A DNA stretch of 64,000 nt from the NCBI RefSeq assembly GCF_002878395.1, contig NC_061118.1, positions 127,740,776 through 127,804,775 on the forward strand, in the 5' to 3' direction. This document shows, in pieces, positions 1 to 12,349 of this stretch. Position numbers and translations under genes: made by a program. How positions within the stretch are numbered: position 1 is the stretch's first letter; the number at the start of each line of letters is the position of its first letter. This DNA comes from Capsicum annuum (taxonomy: Eukaryota > Streptophyta > Magnoliopsida > Solanales > Solanaceae). A model generated the notes under the pieces. It had not been told where the DNA came from, made no database searches, and saw only the letters and a list, made by a program, of their open reading frames with translations.

Positions 1-2216
1 ATTTGATACATGAATAGATACTATGAATAACCTGACACTCAACTAAGGCTTGAGGAATAGAGGATTAAACATCATAAGCCCATCAAATAAATACGGCCAG
101 GGGACATGCATGATATGAACTTGAATTCCTTTCTTGCTGATCCTTAGAAATAGCGCTTGAACATTGAAACTGAACATATCAAAAAGCTTAAGTACATAAG
201 TCATGCATTGCATAACCTAAATTGGGAATTCGTAACTATGAATTATGATTCCAACCGGTGAAAGGTCTGAGACTCCACATTTCGGTAACTAATTGAGGAC
301 ATGATTTTTTTGTGGCATGCCTGGACATGAATCATGATTATAGAATCAAAACAGAGTATGAATAAATACAGGAATGATTGAAAATACTAAAATAAAAATG
401 GGTCGAGCAGTATCCCTTCTCACAGTTGTTCCACAACTTATTGTCATACCCACTAGAACCTGAAAAACTAACCTAGTCACTTGTTCTACTATCTCCCCCT
501 TAGACTAAAGCCATCACACTTCTTGACTTAATTATTAGGAACATCGTTCATTGCCTAACTAGTCTTCCTCCACCTAGCAACTCCACGATACTTATTAATT
601 ACACCACATACAATGACCCTAGAAAAAAAATAAAGCAACCCCACAGAACCTTGGGCAAGATTTCTCACCAAGAACACAAAATCAAACTTAATTACAAGTT
701 GATCAAACTCAAGTTCTCGCATACACTGTCCAAGCCCATTAGATTACTTTCCTGTAACTAGCACCATTAACCAAGAAATCATCACATCCACCTTCATAGC
801 CACCATTCATCTAAGCTTAATGCCTAGCGCTCAACATAACTTATAACTCCACCTCACACACACCATTCTCACTTGGAAACTATAAAACAAAACATCAATA
901 AACACTAGTCTACTTAAACCCCCTAATAATAATAATTGTTCATAATCATATGGCCTCTCTCATTTATAATCCATCAACACGCCCTTCTTCTACCCATCAT
1001 TACTATCTATCTTTTATACATAACTTAACTTAGTTCATAACTGACTAAGCCTCAACTTAACTTTACCTTGTAATCTCAGGAGCATCTAAGTTAACAACAC
1101 TCATCCACTAAGTATCATCATCCATAACTTATACTTATCTTGTGAAACACACCATTAATAACTCTTTTCATACATTAAGCAAACAATTATTTACCTCCAC
1201 CAATAACTCCTTCTCTTTCTTCTATGAGCTGACACATAAGAACAATATCACTTCATCACCAACTTGATCACATGCAAAAGGCTTAGCTATGCATACTTTT
1301 AATAAATCACACTTTCCACCCTTTCTTGCCACAATACCTTTAAACCAGTTCTAACCAGCATGAGAAAATAAGATACACAAGGAGTCGTTAGTAAATCAAA
1401 ATAGGCCTTACCCAGCTTCACTAGTCTTTGATTTGCATTTTAAAAAAGAATTTGAGATGGATAACAAAGAAATTATGCTAGTGAATCAAAAGAGCCCCAC
1501 ACGGCTTCACTAAACTTTTTGTTCCAACATCATGAAGATAAAAAGGTTAAAAGAGATAGAAACTCACCATACAATATTTGATAATCTAAGAATACACATC
1601 TTACTCTGTCTTAACTGAAAGAATCATAAGGGAGAGGGCATAATATTGAACTTAGGAAACTTATAACACGTTGGTAAGCTCTTCTCTGTCCGCTTTGTGA
1701 GACTTCTAAAATTTCTCTCTTGTAAGTCTGAAAGCATTATCAGAGGGAGAAAATTAAAACTCGTTGATCATGTTACCTCAGGAATAGTACATAGATAAGG
1801 AAGTATAGATTATCATTATGGATTCTGATAAGGAATCCAGAAGAGCATCTAACTTGGGCTTATTGCACGATTCACAAGCAAGGCATGATAAGACACTAAT
1901 AGGATACTTTATAGCTCATTTAAAACTCTGTAACTATCTGTGGGGACTATTTAAGAAAGTACTATCTACAAAGAATTGAGTTTGAATGTCTTTAATACCT
2001 TGAAAATAAGGCGGGGATGCCTCGAATAGGGTAAGATGAGAATCTATATAAGTTTCTCAACGAACCTTTCTATAGCATGATCTAAGACTTGAAAGAATGG
2101 AGACCTTTCCTAAATGTCTTGTAGCCTCTCAAAGAAAAGTACAGACATCTCTATACAATTCTGCAAGACTCTACTAGACACGTCTTCATAGACATCCTAG
2201 GACACTTGAACTCAGT
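1..2216 (-). mobile_element. Non-coding interior of a minus-strand Ty3/gypsy element (non-autonomous candidate)
   Basis: Read on the minus strand, this DNA follows the primer site at 2217-2228 and the LTR at 2233-4846, so it should be the 5' interior of an LTR retrotransposon. I see no open frame above about 60 codons and no gag, zinc-knuckle or protease motif in 2.2 kb. In the Tekay element further right, gag starts only about 200 bp from the primer site. Either this is a non-autonomous (LARD-like) derivative, or the interior has been replaced or has decayed beyond recognition. The other end is outside the window. Confidence 0.5.
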
Positions 2217-2228
2217 GCTCTGATACCA
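2217..2228 (-). other. Primer-binding site, initiator tRNA-Met
   Basis: The reverse complement reads TGGTATCAGAGC, the standard plant initiator tRNA-Met primer site. It lies four bases inside the LTR edge at 2233. This fixes the element's orientation as minus and marks 2233 as the inner end of its 5' LTR. Confidence 0.85.
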
Positions 2229-2232
2229 AGTT

Positions 2233-3679
2233 TGTAACGCCCAAAAATTTGGGTCCCGAGATGTCACACAGTACTTAGGGGCACAAGTGACCCCAAGCTA
2301 ACCCTCCTACTGGCATAATTCATAAACAACTGGATAAAATGCTTAAATCTATATAATGTTAGAGAAAATATAGAACTTCTATGAACTTGATCAATATAAA
2401 CATGAACTTTACAAGATTACAACTCTACTTTTACAAATGAAACTGAAACTGAATACGTCAACTTCTACACACTATCTATGAAGCCTCTACTAGTACTTAC
2501 TTAAGATAGATGGGTGATGACTCCCAACTAACCAATCTTAATACGACTAAAGTAATAAAAAAATACAACACTTCTTGAACTGTATAACTGAATAATTCCC
2601 TTGAATTAAAAGGAATCATCACCTATTGATTGGAAGCTGCAAACTGACTGAATGCGGTATCTGCGCTATAACTTGTACCTACATTATAAGGCACTGTAGC
2701 ATATAGAAATATATGGGGGTCAGTACTTTAAGGAATGTACTAAGTATGTAGGGGTGCAATGCAACATTATAAATAATTATCATAAATGATTATGAAAATC
2801 ATGCATGCTGACAATAATGACTTTCTTTGCTTGAATTAATTGAAATATATTCCATGTAAATCATCAATAATAGTACAAGCATTATAAATTTCATGAATCA
2901 TTATATTCAACTCAAACTCTTTAATTCATGACTTAGAGTGACTCAGTAACTCACGAAAACTTGGACTATTATGGACTTGGGAGTTTCTTATAACCGACAT
3001 AACTACACCATGTGAGCCACATAGAGTCCAACGTTTTACCCTCCTAAGAAGAGAACCCCACATTGGCGGGGGTGTCATACTTTTTCCTAGGAATACAACC
3101 TCAATTTCTCAATTATAATCCCATACTCGGCCTTTGACCCACAATTATCAACATCAATCCTACGGTGGCACGTAGTTTCAAGAAAATACTAAATTTTCCG
3201 CTCGGTGCTAAATACTCCTCCCAGACTCAGATCAGAACGCATCAAGGAATCCATCTTAATCAATATCAACTCATGGGTCTATTATAAAGACCAAAATATA
3301 AATATATATATATATATATCTGATCTGTAAATCATATACTCTGTGGATCCCTAACTCGACTTAAAATCAAATAATCTCCCTCAACATCAAGATGTATTAA
3401 TTCATTAATTCATAGAAACATCAATAACTTTGAGGAAATATCAAACCTCATTATAACAACTCAATCTTATGAATCAATATACTCAATAATCCAATTTGTC
3501 ATAAGGAAGCTTAAAGCTTGACACATGTTTTGAAAGCACTTGAAATACCAACTCATGGTAGAACATAAAATTTACAACATTTAATATCAAGTCATAATTT
3601 GGAAGTTGTAAAATAATCATGTATCGAAAACTTCAAGAAAACATCATAGAACTCATTCTTGACTCTCAAGCTCAAATAT

Positions 3680-3722
<43 letters not shown>

Positions 3723-4846
3723 AATAAAAATTCTCATAGAAAAGCTTAAATCATGACTCATATCTCAAATCATTCGAAAATCATCAACTCATAATAATAA
3801 TTTTCAACTCATGAAATAAATTCTCAGTTTAAGAAATATAATGATGAAATAGTCATGTGTATCGATCTTGAATAGCTCAAATATCATAAATCATTAATAA
3901 AGTAATTTGAGTGTAAACCCACTTTGTAAAATTATGGATTTCAATAGTAGAAATTAAATCTTTGGGCACAAGAAGGAAAGAAGTGTTCTTGTTCAAACTC
4001 CACATACCTTGATTATGGATTTTAATGAAGAAACTTGTTACATACTCCTTTTCCACTTCTTGAGTTAGGGTTATTGATACTTTCGACTTGGGTACCTTGA
4101 ATCTTGTACCAATTTATAAAATCTATGGTTGGATTCTTGATGTTCTTAGGAAATTTGGATTGGATTTTTTAGAGAGAAACCCTAGTATTCTTGATGAAAT
4201 GGAAAAATAATAAAGTTTTCTTATTTACTTGGATATATATAGAGGGTTAAAATGGGTAGAAAAGACCATAATACCCTTTTAAAAATGCCTATTAATTGCT
4301 AAAAAAAATTGGCTGACTACATCCGTGATAGGCCGTCAGACCCGTGATAGGCTGTCACGAAATGTCGTCACAATAGGGTCAAATTTTTTATTTTTTGCCT
4401 AAGGCTGATGACATCATCAGAAATGTCATCAAAAAGTAATGATGTCATCAGAAATGGCGTCAAAAATGTGATAGCCCGTCAGAACCATCGTCACCTTTTT
4501 CTAGCTTGACCATGTTTGAGTAAAATGGGCATAACTCTTTACTCCGATATCGAATTTTAGAGAAATTGGTATCATTGGAAAGATAATTCAATTATATATT
4601 TGTTTATAGGTCATGAGCTCAAAAATTGCAAGTAAAATTGGAGATATGCTCGTTTGAAGTTGACTAAACCAATATCCTTCCCAAGAACTCAATCGGTAAG
4701 GATTGTTTCATTCGCCCAATCATTAGGACATCTTAAAGGCCTTAATACAAACCATCCTTGATTAGAAAACAACCAAATCACTATAATTTATTTCTTAAGA
4801 TCTTGATTTATGGTTGCACTATTGGTTAGAGTCTCGGGGAATTACA
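2233..4846 (-). repeat. 5' LTR of the minus-strand Ty3/gypsy element
   Basis: On the minus strand the LTR starts TGTAATTCCCCG (4846) and ends GGGCGTTACA (2233), so it has TG...CA ends and about 2.6 kb, typical of long-LTR Tekay-type elements. A TATA box lies at about 4233-4241. Just upstream of it, 4325-4481 holds three copies of a 14-base word, GTGATAGSCYGTCA. The right end is inferred from spacing: the sensitive-site motif to LTR-edge distance (about 340 bp) matches the Tekay LTRs further right. An alternative outer end is 5040. Two TA microsatellites lie inside it. Confidence 0.7.
3682..3717. repeat. (AT)n microsatellite
   Basis: About 18 uninterrupted AT dinucleotides lie inside the LTR. 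A shorter run of the same kind is at about 3302-3319. Confidence 0.95.
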
Positions 4847-5040
4847 AAATGGCTCTAACTTCCTCACCGGGTGTCCAATTCGACTGAATCTTATGTCGAT
4901 GGAAAGCTTATCCAATTTTCCCAATGATAGAGAGTAGAATTTAGGTAAATAAAACATGAGATAAATAAAAATCAATTTTAAAGTCATCTATATTCTCTCA
5001 AAAGATGGATTTAGGCTTAAGAAACAATCAGGGTATTGCA
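4847..5040 (-). repeat. Stub of an older, related LTR
   Basis: After the LTR edge at 4846 the sequence again carries the 'cttcctcaccgggtgtcc' type motif that occurs about 330 bp from the edge of the other long LTRs, and ends GGGTATTGCA at 5040. At 5041 it switches exactly to DNA that is also found at 30858. I read it as the outer part of an older LTR interrupted by the element on its left. It could instead be the true end of a single LTR running 2233-5040. Confidence 0.45.
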
Positions 5041-5150
5041 AAATTCGGAATTATTTTTCTTATCTTTATCTTTTTTTGTTTCATGTGAACTCAGGAGTTG
5101 AAGTCCTAATTGAAAATACATCTTGATCTAATATTTGAATCAATTGCTAC
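5041..5150 (+). repeat. Repeat shared with 30858-30990
   Basis: About 110 bp, beginning exactly at the LTR edge, match 30858 onward with scattered substitutions (shared TTTCATGTGAACT and GGAGTTGAAGTCCT blocks). It is therefore dispersed repetitive DNA. A minus-strand reading frame here (5140-5346) has no recognisable domain. Confidence 0.7.
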
Positions 5151-5539
5151 CAGGATCATTGTGCTCCAAAGTCCCAAAAATTAGAAGTCGTTGATAACTA
5201 AGGAACGGTCTAAACAAGAATGGGTGTATAAAAAGGAAAAAGGTTGAAAGAAATAAGTCCAAGGCTTTGTTAACTAAAGACAAAAGCTTTGAGCATAGCT
5301 CAAAATCTAAGATGTACAATCTTATTTCCTCATAGAAGGGGAACACAACACTTATTCATGAGCCATTGCCTACTTTGGAGGCTGCTTATCTAAAGAAGAA
5401 GATGGTAGAATAACCCTCTACTACTGCAACAAAGCCTTCACCCTATCATTAGAAGGGATATCATGTCCTTAACTTCCTTGAGGTTACCAATTAGTACATA
5501 ATCATTAAGGAAAAATGTCTAAGCATAAACGGATTAAAA

Positions 5540-5690
5540 GGTAATCATCCCTGGGTGTTATCTGTGATGAGGTACCACGACTAGCAGGTATTCATGGAAC
5601 CCTTAAAGCTTTATGTTAAAAATTGCGTTAGGGAGTTTTATGTGGCATATAGAAAGCTTTTACTGGCTAAAAAAAGTAGGTGACTGCAAG
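5540..5690 (+). pseudogene. 'Putative plant transposon protein' family, N-terminal fragment
   Basis: A plus-strand frame reads RYHD, then EPLKLYVKNCVREFYVAYRK at about 5605-5665. This resembles the part of the Solanaceae 'putative plant transposon protein' domain that carries a V(R/Q)EFYA core. It has stops and no start. The protein's function is unknown; these genes are multicopy and usually sit inside transposable elements. The Tekay element starting at 5875 separates this piece from its continuation at 16551, which has the next conserved motif. Family assignment is from memory of the motif order and needs a profile search. Confidence 0.45.
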
Positions 5691-5869
5691 ATACGAGACA
5701 GGTTGTTAGTGTAGGAAGTATGGATATGCATTCTGATTAGACAATTATAATTGAGGTTTTAAGATTATAAATGCTGAAAATTCACTTTTTTGACACACGA
5801 ATAAAGAAACCACTAGCTAAATTAAGCGGTTGGTTATCCCTTTATCTACGTGATAAGCCTCCTATGTGA

Positions 5870-5874
5870 CTAAC
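5870..5874. other. Target-site duplication (left), CTAAC
   Basis: CTAAC directly before the left LTR is repeated at 16546-16550 directly after the right LTR. A 5-bp duplication is the usual product of Ty3/gypsy integrase. Confidence 0.9.
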
Positions 5875-8566
5875 TGTAACGCCCCAAATCTGGTACCTAG
5901 AATGCTACACGATACTCACGACCCCAAGGGACCACAAGCTAACCCATGAATGATATCTGTACTTGTACACTGTATAATATACTTATAGAATACGGAAATC
6001 ATGAACAATAGGCTATAAGGTTAAACTGAATAGAATATCTGATAAATAATAACATCCATATAGGGTAACAAATACCCAAAATAACTGAAAGATAAATCTA
6101 AAATCTGAACTAAATTTGAAAGCCTCTAATACTGTCTGAAATAAGGAGTTGAAGGAAATGTCTTTAACTAACCCCATCTAGCAAAACTGAATTAAAATAA
6201 TGAATGAAATAAAATAATATCTTCCTCGAATGGATGAGGACTTACTGAAACTCTACGATTGAAATGCTACTGCTGATCTGGAACTCGTGTCTCTGAACCT
6301 ATGGTGTAACATAAAAAAAAGCACCATAGCACAAATGCATCAGTACGACTGGGAGTACTGAGTATACGAGTGAGGTAGGCTAAATGCATAAGGGTTTACA
6401 TGCATGAACAATACTAACTGACTCACTGATATGAACATAAGAGTAAAAACATGCATACATAATTACTAAAATCATGAATACATGATATCTGGATCTGTAT
6501 GATAATATATAGTTTACTGTTATCTAACAAGACTGATACTAAAATTTTGATAACATGGATGATTGTGTCTGACAGTCTTAAATCTGATAGAACTACCTGT
6601 GTTTTGTACTATAACTGAATTGACTGTAACTGACAGTCCTGGTATACTGAAATCTGAAGAACTATCTAAGCTCTGTTATTGAGACTAGAACTAAAACTAT
6701 GTGAGGTAGTTGCTTAATCGACATTTCCCAATAACGCATATAGCTAGGTTGGGGTCCAATCTCTTCCTTGACTGGAAGGGTATCAATATCGCACCACTGG
6801 TAAGGACAGCTGTGAGTGACCTTTAGCTAGCAGGTACTCGAATGATAATGGTGGGAACCCTAAACTGACAGTTTAAGCCACCTTAGCAACCGTAATCTAG
6901 CAAGTTAAAATGTCACAACCTACGCTGGCTATGTAGTTCTTGAACACAAGGATGACTACTAAGAATCACACCATAAACTGGCAGGTGAGTTCCCATCCTT
7001 GGGTTCACTCGGTGCTAACTTCTACTCCCATCTAAAGAGACTGAAGATGATTTAACTTACTGTACATGGACTGAGTAACTGACTTCCATTGACTGACAGA
7101 ATAGTACTACTATCTAAGAATTTATAGAGATCATGAGATTTCTGAGATTTCCAGAGTCACATGACTGATTGAGTTCTATAGATCATGGCTTGACTGAGAT
7201 TATCGTGATAACGTGACATAGATCTAGGCACACATCTATATTTTTTGGGTACTAGTACCCCCAGGACTCCATGGAAGGAAACTAACACACATAACTGACT
7301 TGATCATAAATTAGAGTCCACAATTCACCATATCATAAGTAGGGGATTTCACACTAAGCATAGTTCTCAACATCGTATGTATGGAAGGGAAATTTATACA
7401 ATATGTGTATACTTGCATAGCTTCAATATCATGCTCAATCCATATCACAATAATGATGCATATCAATCAAGTGGAATTCATGTTAAATCATAAAGCATAG
7501 AGCATGGACTTGTCATTTAAGCACTATTAAATCATGGGATATGAATTCTATTATCCTAGGCCTTTTATCAAACACTTTGCATGCATTCTTTTATCTTAGG
7601 TGTGTTTTCATGAATTTCCCCATTTTAAACCACATAAGGTTCATGGATTTCAACTAACGAACACATATACTTCATGAAAACAACTTTAGATATCATCTTG
7701 AAACTTAAACAACAATCATTAACATGTACATGGTAATATCACAACAACACAATCACAGTATAATATTTAAAACATGGTTCTTGATCTCTAAGAATGAAAT
7801 GGATCCATAGATAAACATTACACATACCTTAGATAGAAGATTCTTGATGATTGATAGAGAGATTTTCTTGAACTTAAATCCCCAATTGAAAACCCTAATG
7901 TGTTCTTCAGAGGATTTTGAGAGGAAGAGTATATTTTGGTGAAATAAGGGATTAATTCCGTGTTTATGGAATATATATAGGGGTGGAAAGATGACCCAAA
8001 TACCTCTCTAGATGCGTCATTTAATTTCTATGAAAATTACCCGATTTGGGCCACCGGTGCGATGCGGAGATATCATGCTGCCCTCAGTTTGTGACCTAGA
8101 AACTCACCGCGACACGGTGGAATCCTGAGAGACACTGGAAATTGACAAACATCATTTGGGCTTACGGCGCAACGCACCACTAATTGAAATGATACTGTTG
8201 ATACTTTAAATTGCCATAACTTCTTCACCAGGTGTCTGTTTTAGGCGAATTTCATATCGAAAGAAATATTATTTAATTTTATACAATTTGGAGGTATAAA
8301 TCTGACAAAATACCACCTATAAATCAATTAATGCTCATTCAAAGTTGAACCATGTGAAATCACACACTAAAACATGGTGAATTCAAAAGTTCTTAGCTTG
8401 GCTTACTCTAAGTGACTCTTATGAATATACTTAACACATCATAAGCTCGATTATCACTAGGATACTCATCCAAATTCATGTACTCCAATATGAATCACAA
8501 GATAGGAGGTTTCATGTGTAGGAACAACAGTTCATTCTCTAGTTTAGAAATATATGGGGTATTATA
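5875..8566 (-). repeat. 3' LTR of the Tekay element
   Basis: This LTR pairs with 13748-16545. On the minus strand it begins TATAATACCCC, a mutated TGTAATACCCC, and ends GGGGCGTTACA. A TATA box is at about 7969-7980. A GC-rich block of short words (CACCGGTGCGATGCGG, CACCGCGACACGGTGG) lies upstream of it at 8051-8180. Length is about 2692 bp. Confidence 0.92.
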
Positions 8567-8580
8567 TTATCTACCCCTTT
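8567..8580 (-). other. Polypurine tract
   Basis: The minus strand reads AAAGGGGTAGATAA immediately before the 3' LTR start. This is the expected plus-strand primer for reverse transcription. Confidence 0.8.
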
Positions 8581-8956
8581 GAAACATTCATCCTCGAATG
8601 AGACTGACTGAAATCGGTATAGACGATAAACTTGAGTACACGAAAGACATACACTACTAGAACATGATCTCATGAAGGACATGACTGATAAGCTAAACAT
8701 ATTATGGTGGACATGTATATCTGATGTATGAGTTACTGATTCATGAATGCATAATTGAGATTTCTTATAACTGAGTTCACCTAATAAGAATGCATATTTG
8801 ATGCATAATTATACACTAGACTAATACATGAATGCATGACTGAATATACAATGGTACTTGATACCAGATTTGTGATGAAATGTAAGCATGAACTGAATAC
8901 CAAGTTGTATAGAATACTAAACGCGAAACTGAATAAACTTAAGGAGAACTCTTACC

Positions 8957-9130
8957 TTAAGCTTGATCTGGATTAGTGAAAAAGAGGTGAGGATACTTGG
9001 TATGCATGTCTACTTCTTCTTCCCAAGAAGCTCCCTCAACGAATTAATTTGGCCAAAGAACTTTAAATAGAGGGACTTGTTTGCTCCTCAGTCTACGAGT
9101 CTGATAGTCTAGAATTTCGACTGGAATTTC
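8957..9130 (-). pseudogene. Chromodomain end of the Tekay integrase
   Basis: Minus-strand translation gives ILDYQTRRLRSKQVPLFKVL, then W, a stop, and VEGASWEEEVDM. This is the chromodomain signature of plant chromoviruses: a conserved tail, the KVxW strand and the (A/S)(T/S)WE motif. Such domains are thought to steer integration to chromatin marks. A stop lies between KVLW and VEGASWE, and another separates it from the upstream frame near 9130, so a full domain cannot be made. Confidence 0.85.
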
Positions 9131-10290
9131 CTAATATAAGAGACTATTCTGACTGTTAATGCCTTGAATAGGGACTACGACTGATGGGTCACCTATACAC
9201 TTCTTGAGAAAAGAGACATAAAAGACTGGATGAACTGAGGATAGATCTAAAGGCAATTCGAGCTTATAAGCTACCTTGCCTAAGCGACTGAGAATCTTAA
9301 AGGGACCGACATATGGGGGACTGAGCTTTCCCTTCTTTCCGAACCGCTTCACTCTCTTCATGGGACATATATTTAGATAGATATAGTCATCGACCTCAAA
9401 CTCAAGATCTTTTCTACGAACGTCAGCATACGAATTCTATCGGCTCTGAGCAGCCCAGAGTCTTTCTCTAATTAATTGGACTTTCTTTAATTCGTCAAAT
9501 ACTAAGTCAGGCCCTATGACTGAGGCCCTAATAACTTCGAACCACCCGATTGGAGATCTGCACCCCCTACCATAGAGAGCTTCGAATAAAGCTATTTTAA
9601 TACTGGAATGATAGCTAATGTTGTAAGCACACTCAATTAAAGGAGAGTGGTTATACCAACTTCCCTTGAAATAAATTGCAGACGCCCTTAGCATATCTTC
9701 AAGAGTCTGAATGGTCCTTTCTGCTTGACCATCTATATGACAATGAAAAGTTATACTAAGATAAACTTAGGTACCAAGACCTTTTTGAAATACTTTCCAG
9801 AAGTGAGAGATGAACTGGGTACCACTGTCTGAGATGATAGATAATGGAACACCATGTAATCTAACCAACTCCATAATATAGAGTTTGTCGTAATCCTTGG
9901 CTGAATAAGAGGTATGGACTTGAAGAAAATGGGTTGACTTGGTCATTCAATCTGCAATGACCTAAACTAAATTATGCTGATGATGAGTTCGAGGAAAACC
10001 CCTCATGAAGTCCATGTTCACTTCTTCCTACTTCCAAGTAGGAATGGTGAACTCTTGCATGGAACCATTAGGTTTTTTATGCTCTATCTTAACCTGCTGA
10101 CATGTAGGGCACTTAGCCATAAATTTTGCAACATCTCTCTCCATCACACTCTACCAATATGTCTCCCATAGGTAGCGGTACATCTTAGTAGCCTCTGGTT
10201 GAATAGAGTATCACACACCATCCACTTGTGCAAGAATTCACTGCTTTAAATCATCTACACCTGGAACACAGAGATAACTCTGATAACGAA
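9131..10290 (-). pseudogene. Tekay integrase, inactivated
   Basis: The HHCC zinc region is visible near 10100-10215: YSIQPEATKMYR then CPTCQQVK. The second conserved His is replaced by Gln. The DDE core follows: VIAD..MTKSTHF, SDSGTQF, and DGQAERTIQTLEDML, so all three acidic residues remain. The C-terminal half is the best preserved (GRGCRSPIGWFEV at about 9530-9570, then [19 protein letters not shown] at about 9235-9310). Several in-frame stops interrupt it, for example near 9960 and 9436. Confidence 0.88.
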
Positions 10291-10381
10291 TGACACTATC
10301 TTCCCCTTAGGAGAAAACCTCTACTTTCTGATTTTGAACTAACTCTTTTAGCTTGACAAGGCTAGGATCCCTATCTTGCTT

Positions 10382-10900
10382 TTATTTTACCTTAGAAACT
10401 AGAGATAACTCTGAACTGTCCTGAACACATACACCACCCTCTGAAGAATCGACTAAGAAAATACCTAGTCTGGAAAGTTGATGGATTTTCTGATCTATTT
10501 TCTTCTTGATATCCTCAATGTAAAAAACACTAACCATGAAGAGTCTACTGAGATTGTCGGCCAGAATGTTGGCCTTGCCCAGATGATAAAGGACACTCAT
10601 GTCATAATCTTTCAAGAGCTCTAACCACCTTCTCCGATGAAAATTGAGATCTTTCTGAGAAAAGACATATTGGAGATTCTTATGATCTGTGAAGACATCT
10701 ACATGAACTCCGTGTAGATAATGCCTCCAAATCATCAAGGAAAATATATGGTTGCTAGCTCAAGATCATGAGTAGGATAATTCTTCTCATGAGGCTTTAA
10801 CTGCCTGGAGGCATAGGCTATGACCTTACCATGCTACATGACGACACAAACCAAACCTACTCTGGATGCATCAAAGTATACTATGAACCTATCTGAACTA
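10382..10900 (-). pseudogene. Tekay RNase H, inactivated
   Basis: Motifs in order on the minus strand: YFDASRVGL (about 10860), [20 protein letters not shown], then VDVFTDHKNLQYVFSQKDLN and GKANILADNLSRL. These are the Ty3/gypsy RNase H landmarks that degrade RNA in the RNA/DNA hybrid. A stop after VVM and a frameshift near 10735 separate the first and second halves. Confidence 0.88.
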
Positions 10901-11133
10901 TCTGGGAGAGCTAAGACTGGAGCTGAGGTGAGTCGAGTCTTCAATTCCTGAAAACTCTTCTCGCAAGGATTTGACCATTAAAACTTGACTTTATTCTGAG
11001 TCAATCTGGACATGCAGGATGCAATAAAAGAAAATCCCTCAACAAACCACCTGTAATAGCCAGGCAAACCCAAGAAACTCCTGATATCTAATGGAGAGAC
11101 AAGGCGAGGCTAGTTTCTTACTGCTTCGATCTT

Positions 11134-11751
11134 CTAAGGATCTACTATAATGCCATCACCAAAAATAATATAGCTAAGGAATGCTACTGACCTTAGCCAA
11201 AACCCCCACTTACTAAATTTGGAGAATAGTTGGTGATCTTTGAAAGTTTGAAGAGCAATTCTTAGATGGTCTAAATGATTACGCTCTGTGCGGGAATAGA
11301 CCAGGATATCATCTATGAAGACTATGACAAACATGTCCAAGTCCTTCTTGAACACACGGTTCATCAAGTCCATGAAAGCGACTGGGGCATTGGTAAGATC
11401 AAAGGACATAACTAGAAATTTAAAGTGACCATACTGAGTACGGAAAGTTGTCTTCGGGATGTCAAATTCTCTAACTCTGAGATGATGATAGCATGATCTG
11501 AGGTCTATCTTAGAGAAATAATTGGAACCCTGAAGACGGTCAAACAAGTCATTTATTTTGGGAAGAGGATACTTGTTCTTGACCATAACTTTATTGAGCT
11601 GACGGTAATCAATACATATCTTGAGAGAACCGTCTTTCTTATGCACGAATAAGACTGGTGCACCCCACGGGGAAACACTGGGTCTAATGAATCCCTTATC
11701 TAAGAAATTCTTAAACTGATTCTTCAGTTCTTTGAGTTCTGCTGGTGCCAT
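11134..11751 (-). pseudogene. Tekay reverse transcriptase (longest intact stretch of gag-pol)
   Basis: Here 205 codons stay open. The order is [74 protein letters not shown], then FIDDILVYS at residues 145-153. The catalytic Asp of KIDL (83) and both of FIDD (147, 148) are present. Two usually invariant glycines are changed: the RSGYH motif reads RSCYH, and SFGLTNAP reads SFDLTNAP. The ATG used by this stretch is internal to gag-pol, not a real start. The enzyme could fold in part, but nothing suggests it is made. Confidence 0.92.
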
Positions 11752-11862
11752 TCTGTATGGCAGAATAGAAATAGGTTGAGTATCTGTAATAAGGTCAATG
11801 TTGAAGTCTATTTCCCTTTTGGGAGGAATGCCTGGAAGATCTTTGGGAAAGACATTTCAATA

Positions 11863-12345
11863 TTAGTTAACCACTGGGAATGATTCAAAGCTAGGAGATT
11901 CAAAACTAGAGTCTTTAACATGAACGAGATGATAAACACATCCCTTAGAAATCATTTTCCTTACCCGAAGGTAGGAAACAAGCTGACACCTGAAAGATGA
12001 AGTACTACCTTTCCACTCAAGGATGGGCTCATTCAGGAACTGAAATTGAACTATCCTATTTCTGCAGTCGACTATGGCATAGCAGGAATAAAGCCAATCT
12101 ATGCTGAGAATGAAATGAAAATCAGTCATCTCTAACTCAACTAAATTTGCTGACGTGGCTTTCTAAAATATCATAACTGGGCAGTTCCTGTATACTTACG
12201 GAGCTGTGATGGTTTTACCCACTGGGGTAGAGACTGAAAAGGGATCTACTAAAATTTTGGGACTGATTTCAAAATTGCCTACTATATAAGGAGTAATAAA
12301 AGACAAGGATGCACCTGGGTCTAGCAAAGCGTAAACATTAACATG
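11863..12345 (-). pseudogene. Tekay aspartic protease
   Basis: LLDPGASLSFITP at about 12270-12320 is the active-site strand; DPGA is the normal form in this lineage. Further on come VELEMTDFHFILSIDWLYSC and DCRNRIVQF, the conserved flap and C-terminal part. Stops between about 12180 and 12205 interrupt the domain. Confidence 0.85.
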
Positions 12346-12349
12346 GAAA

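Noticed and set aside
9974..10171. Plus-strand 65-codon frame
   Set aside because: It lies antisense to the Tekay integrase and has no domain.
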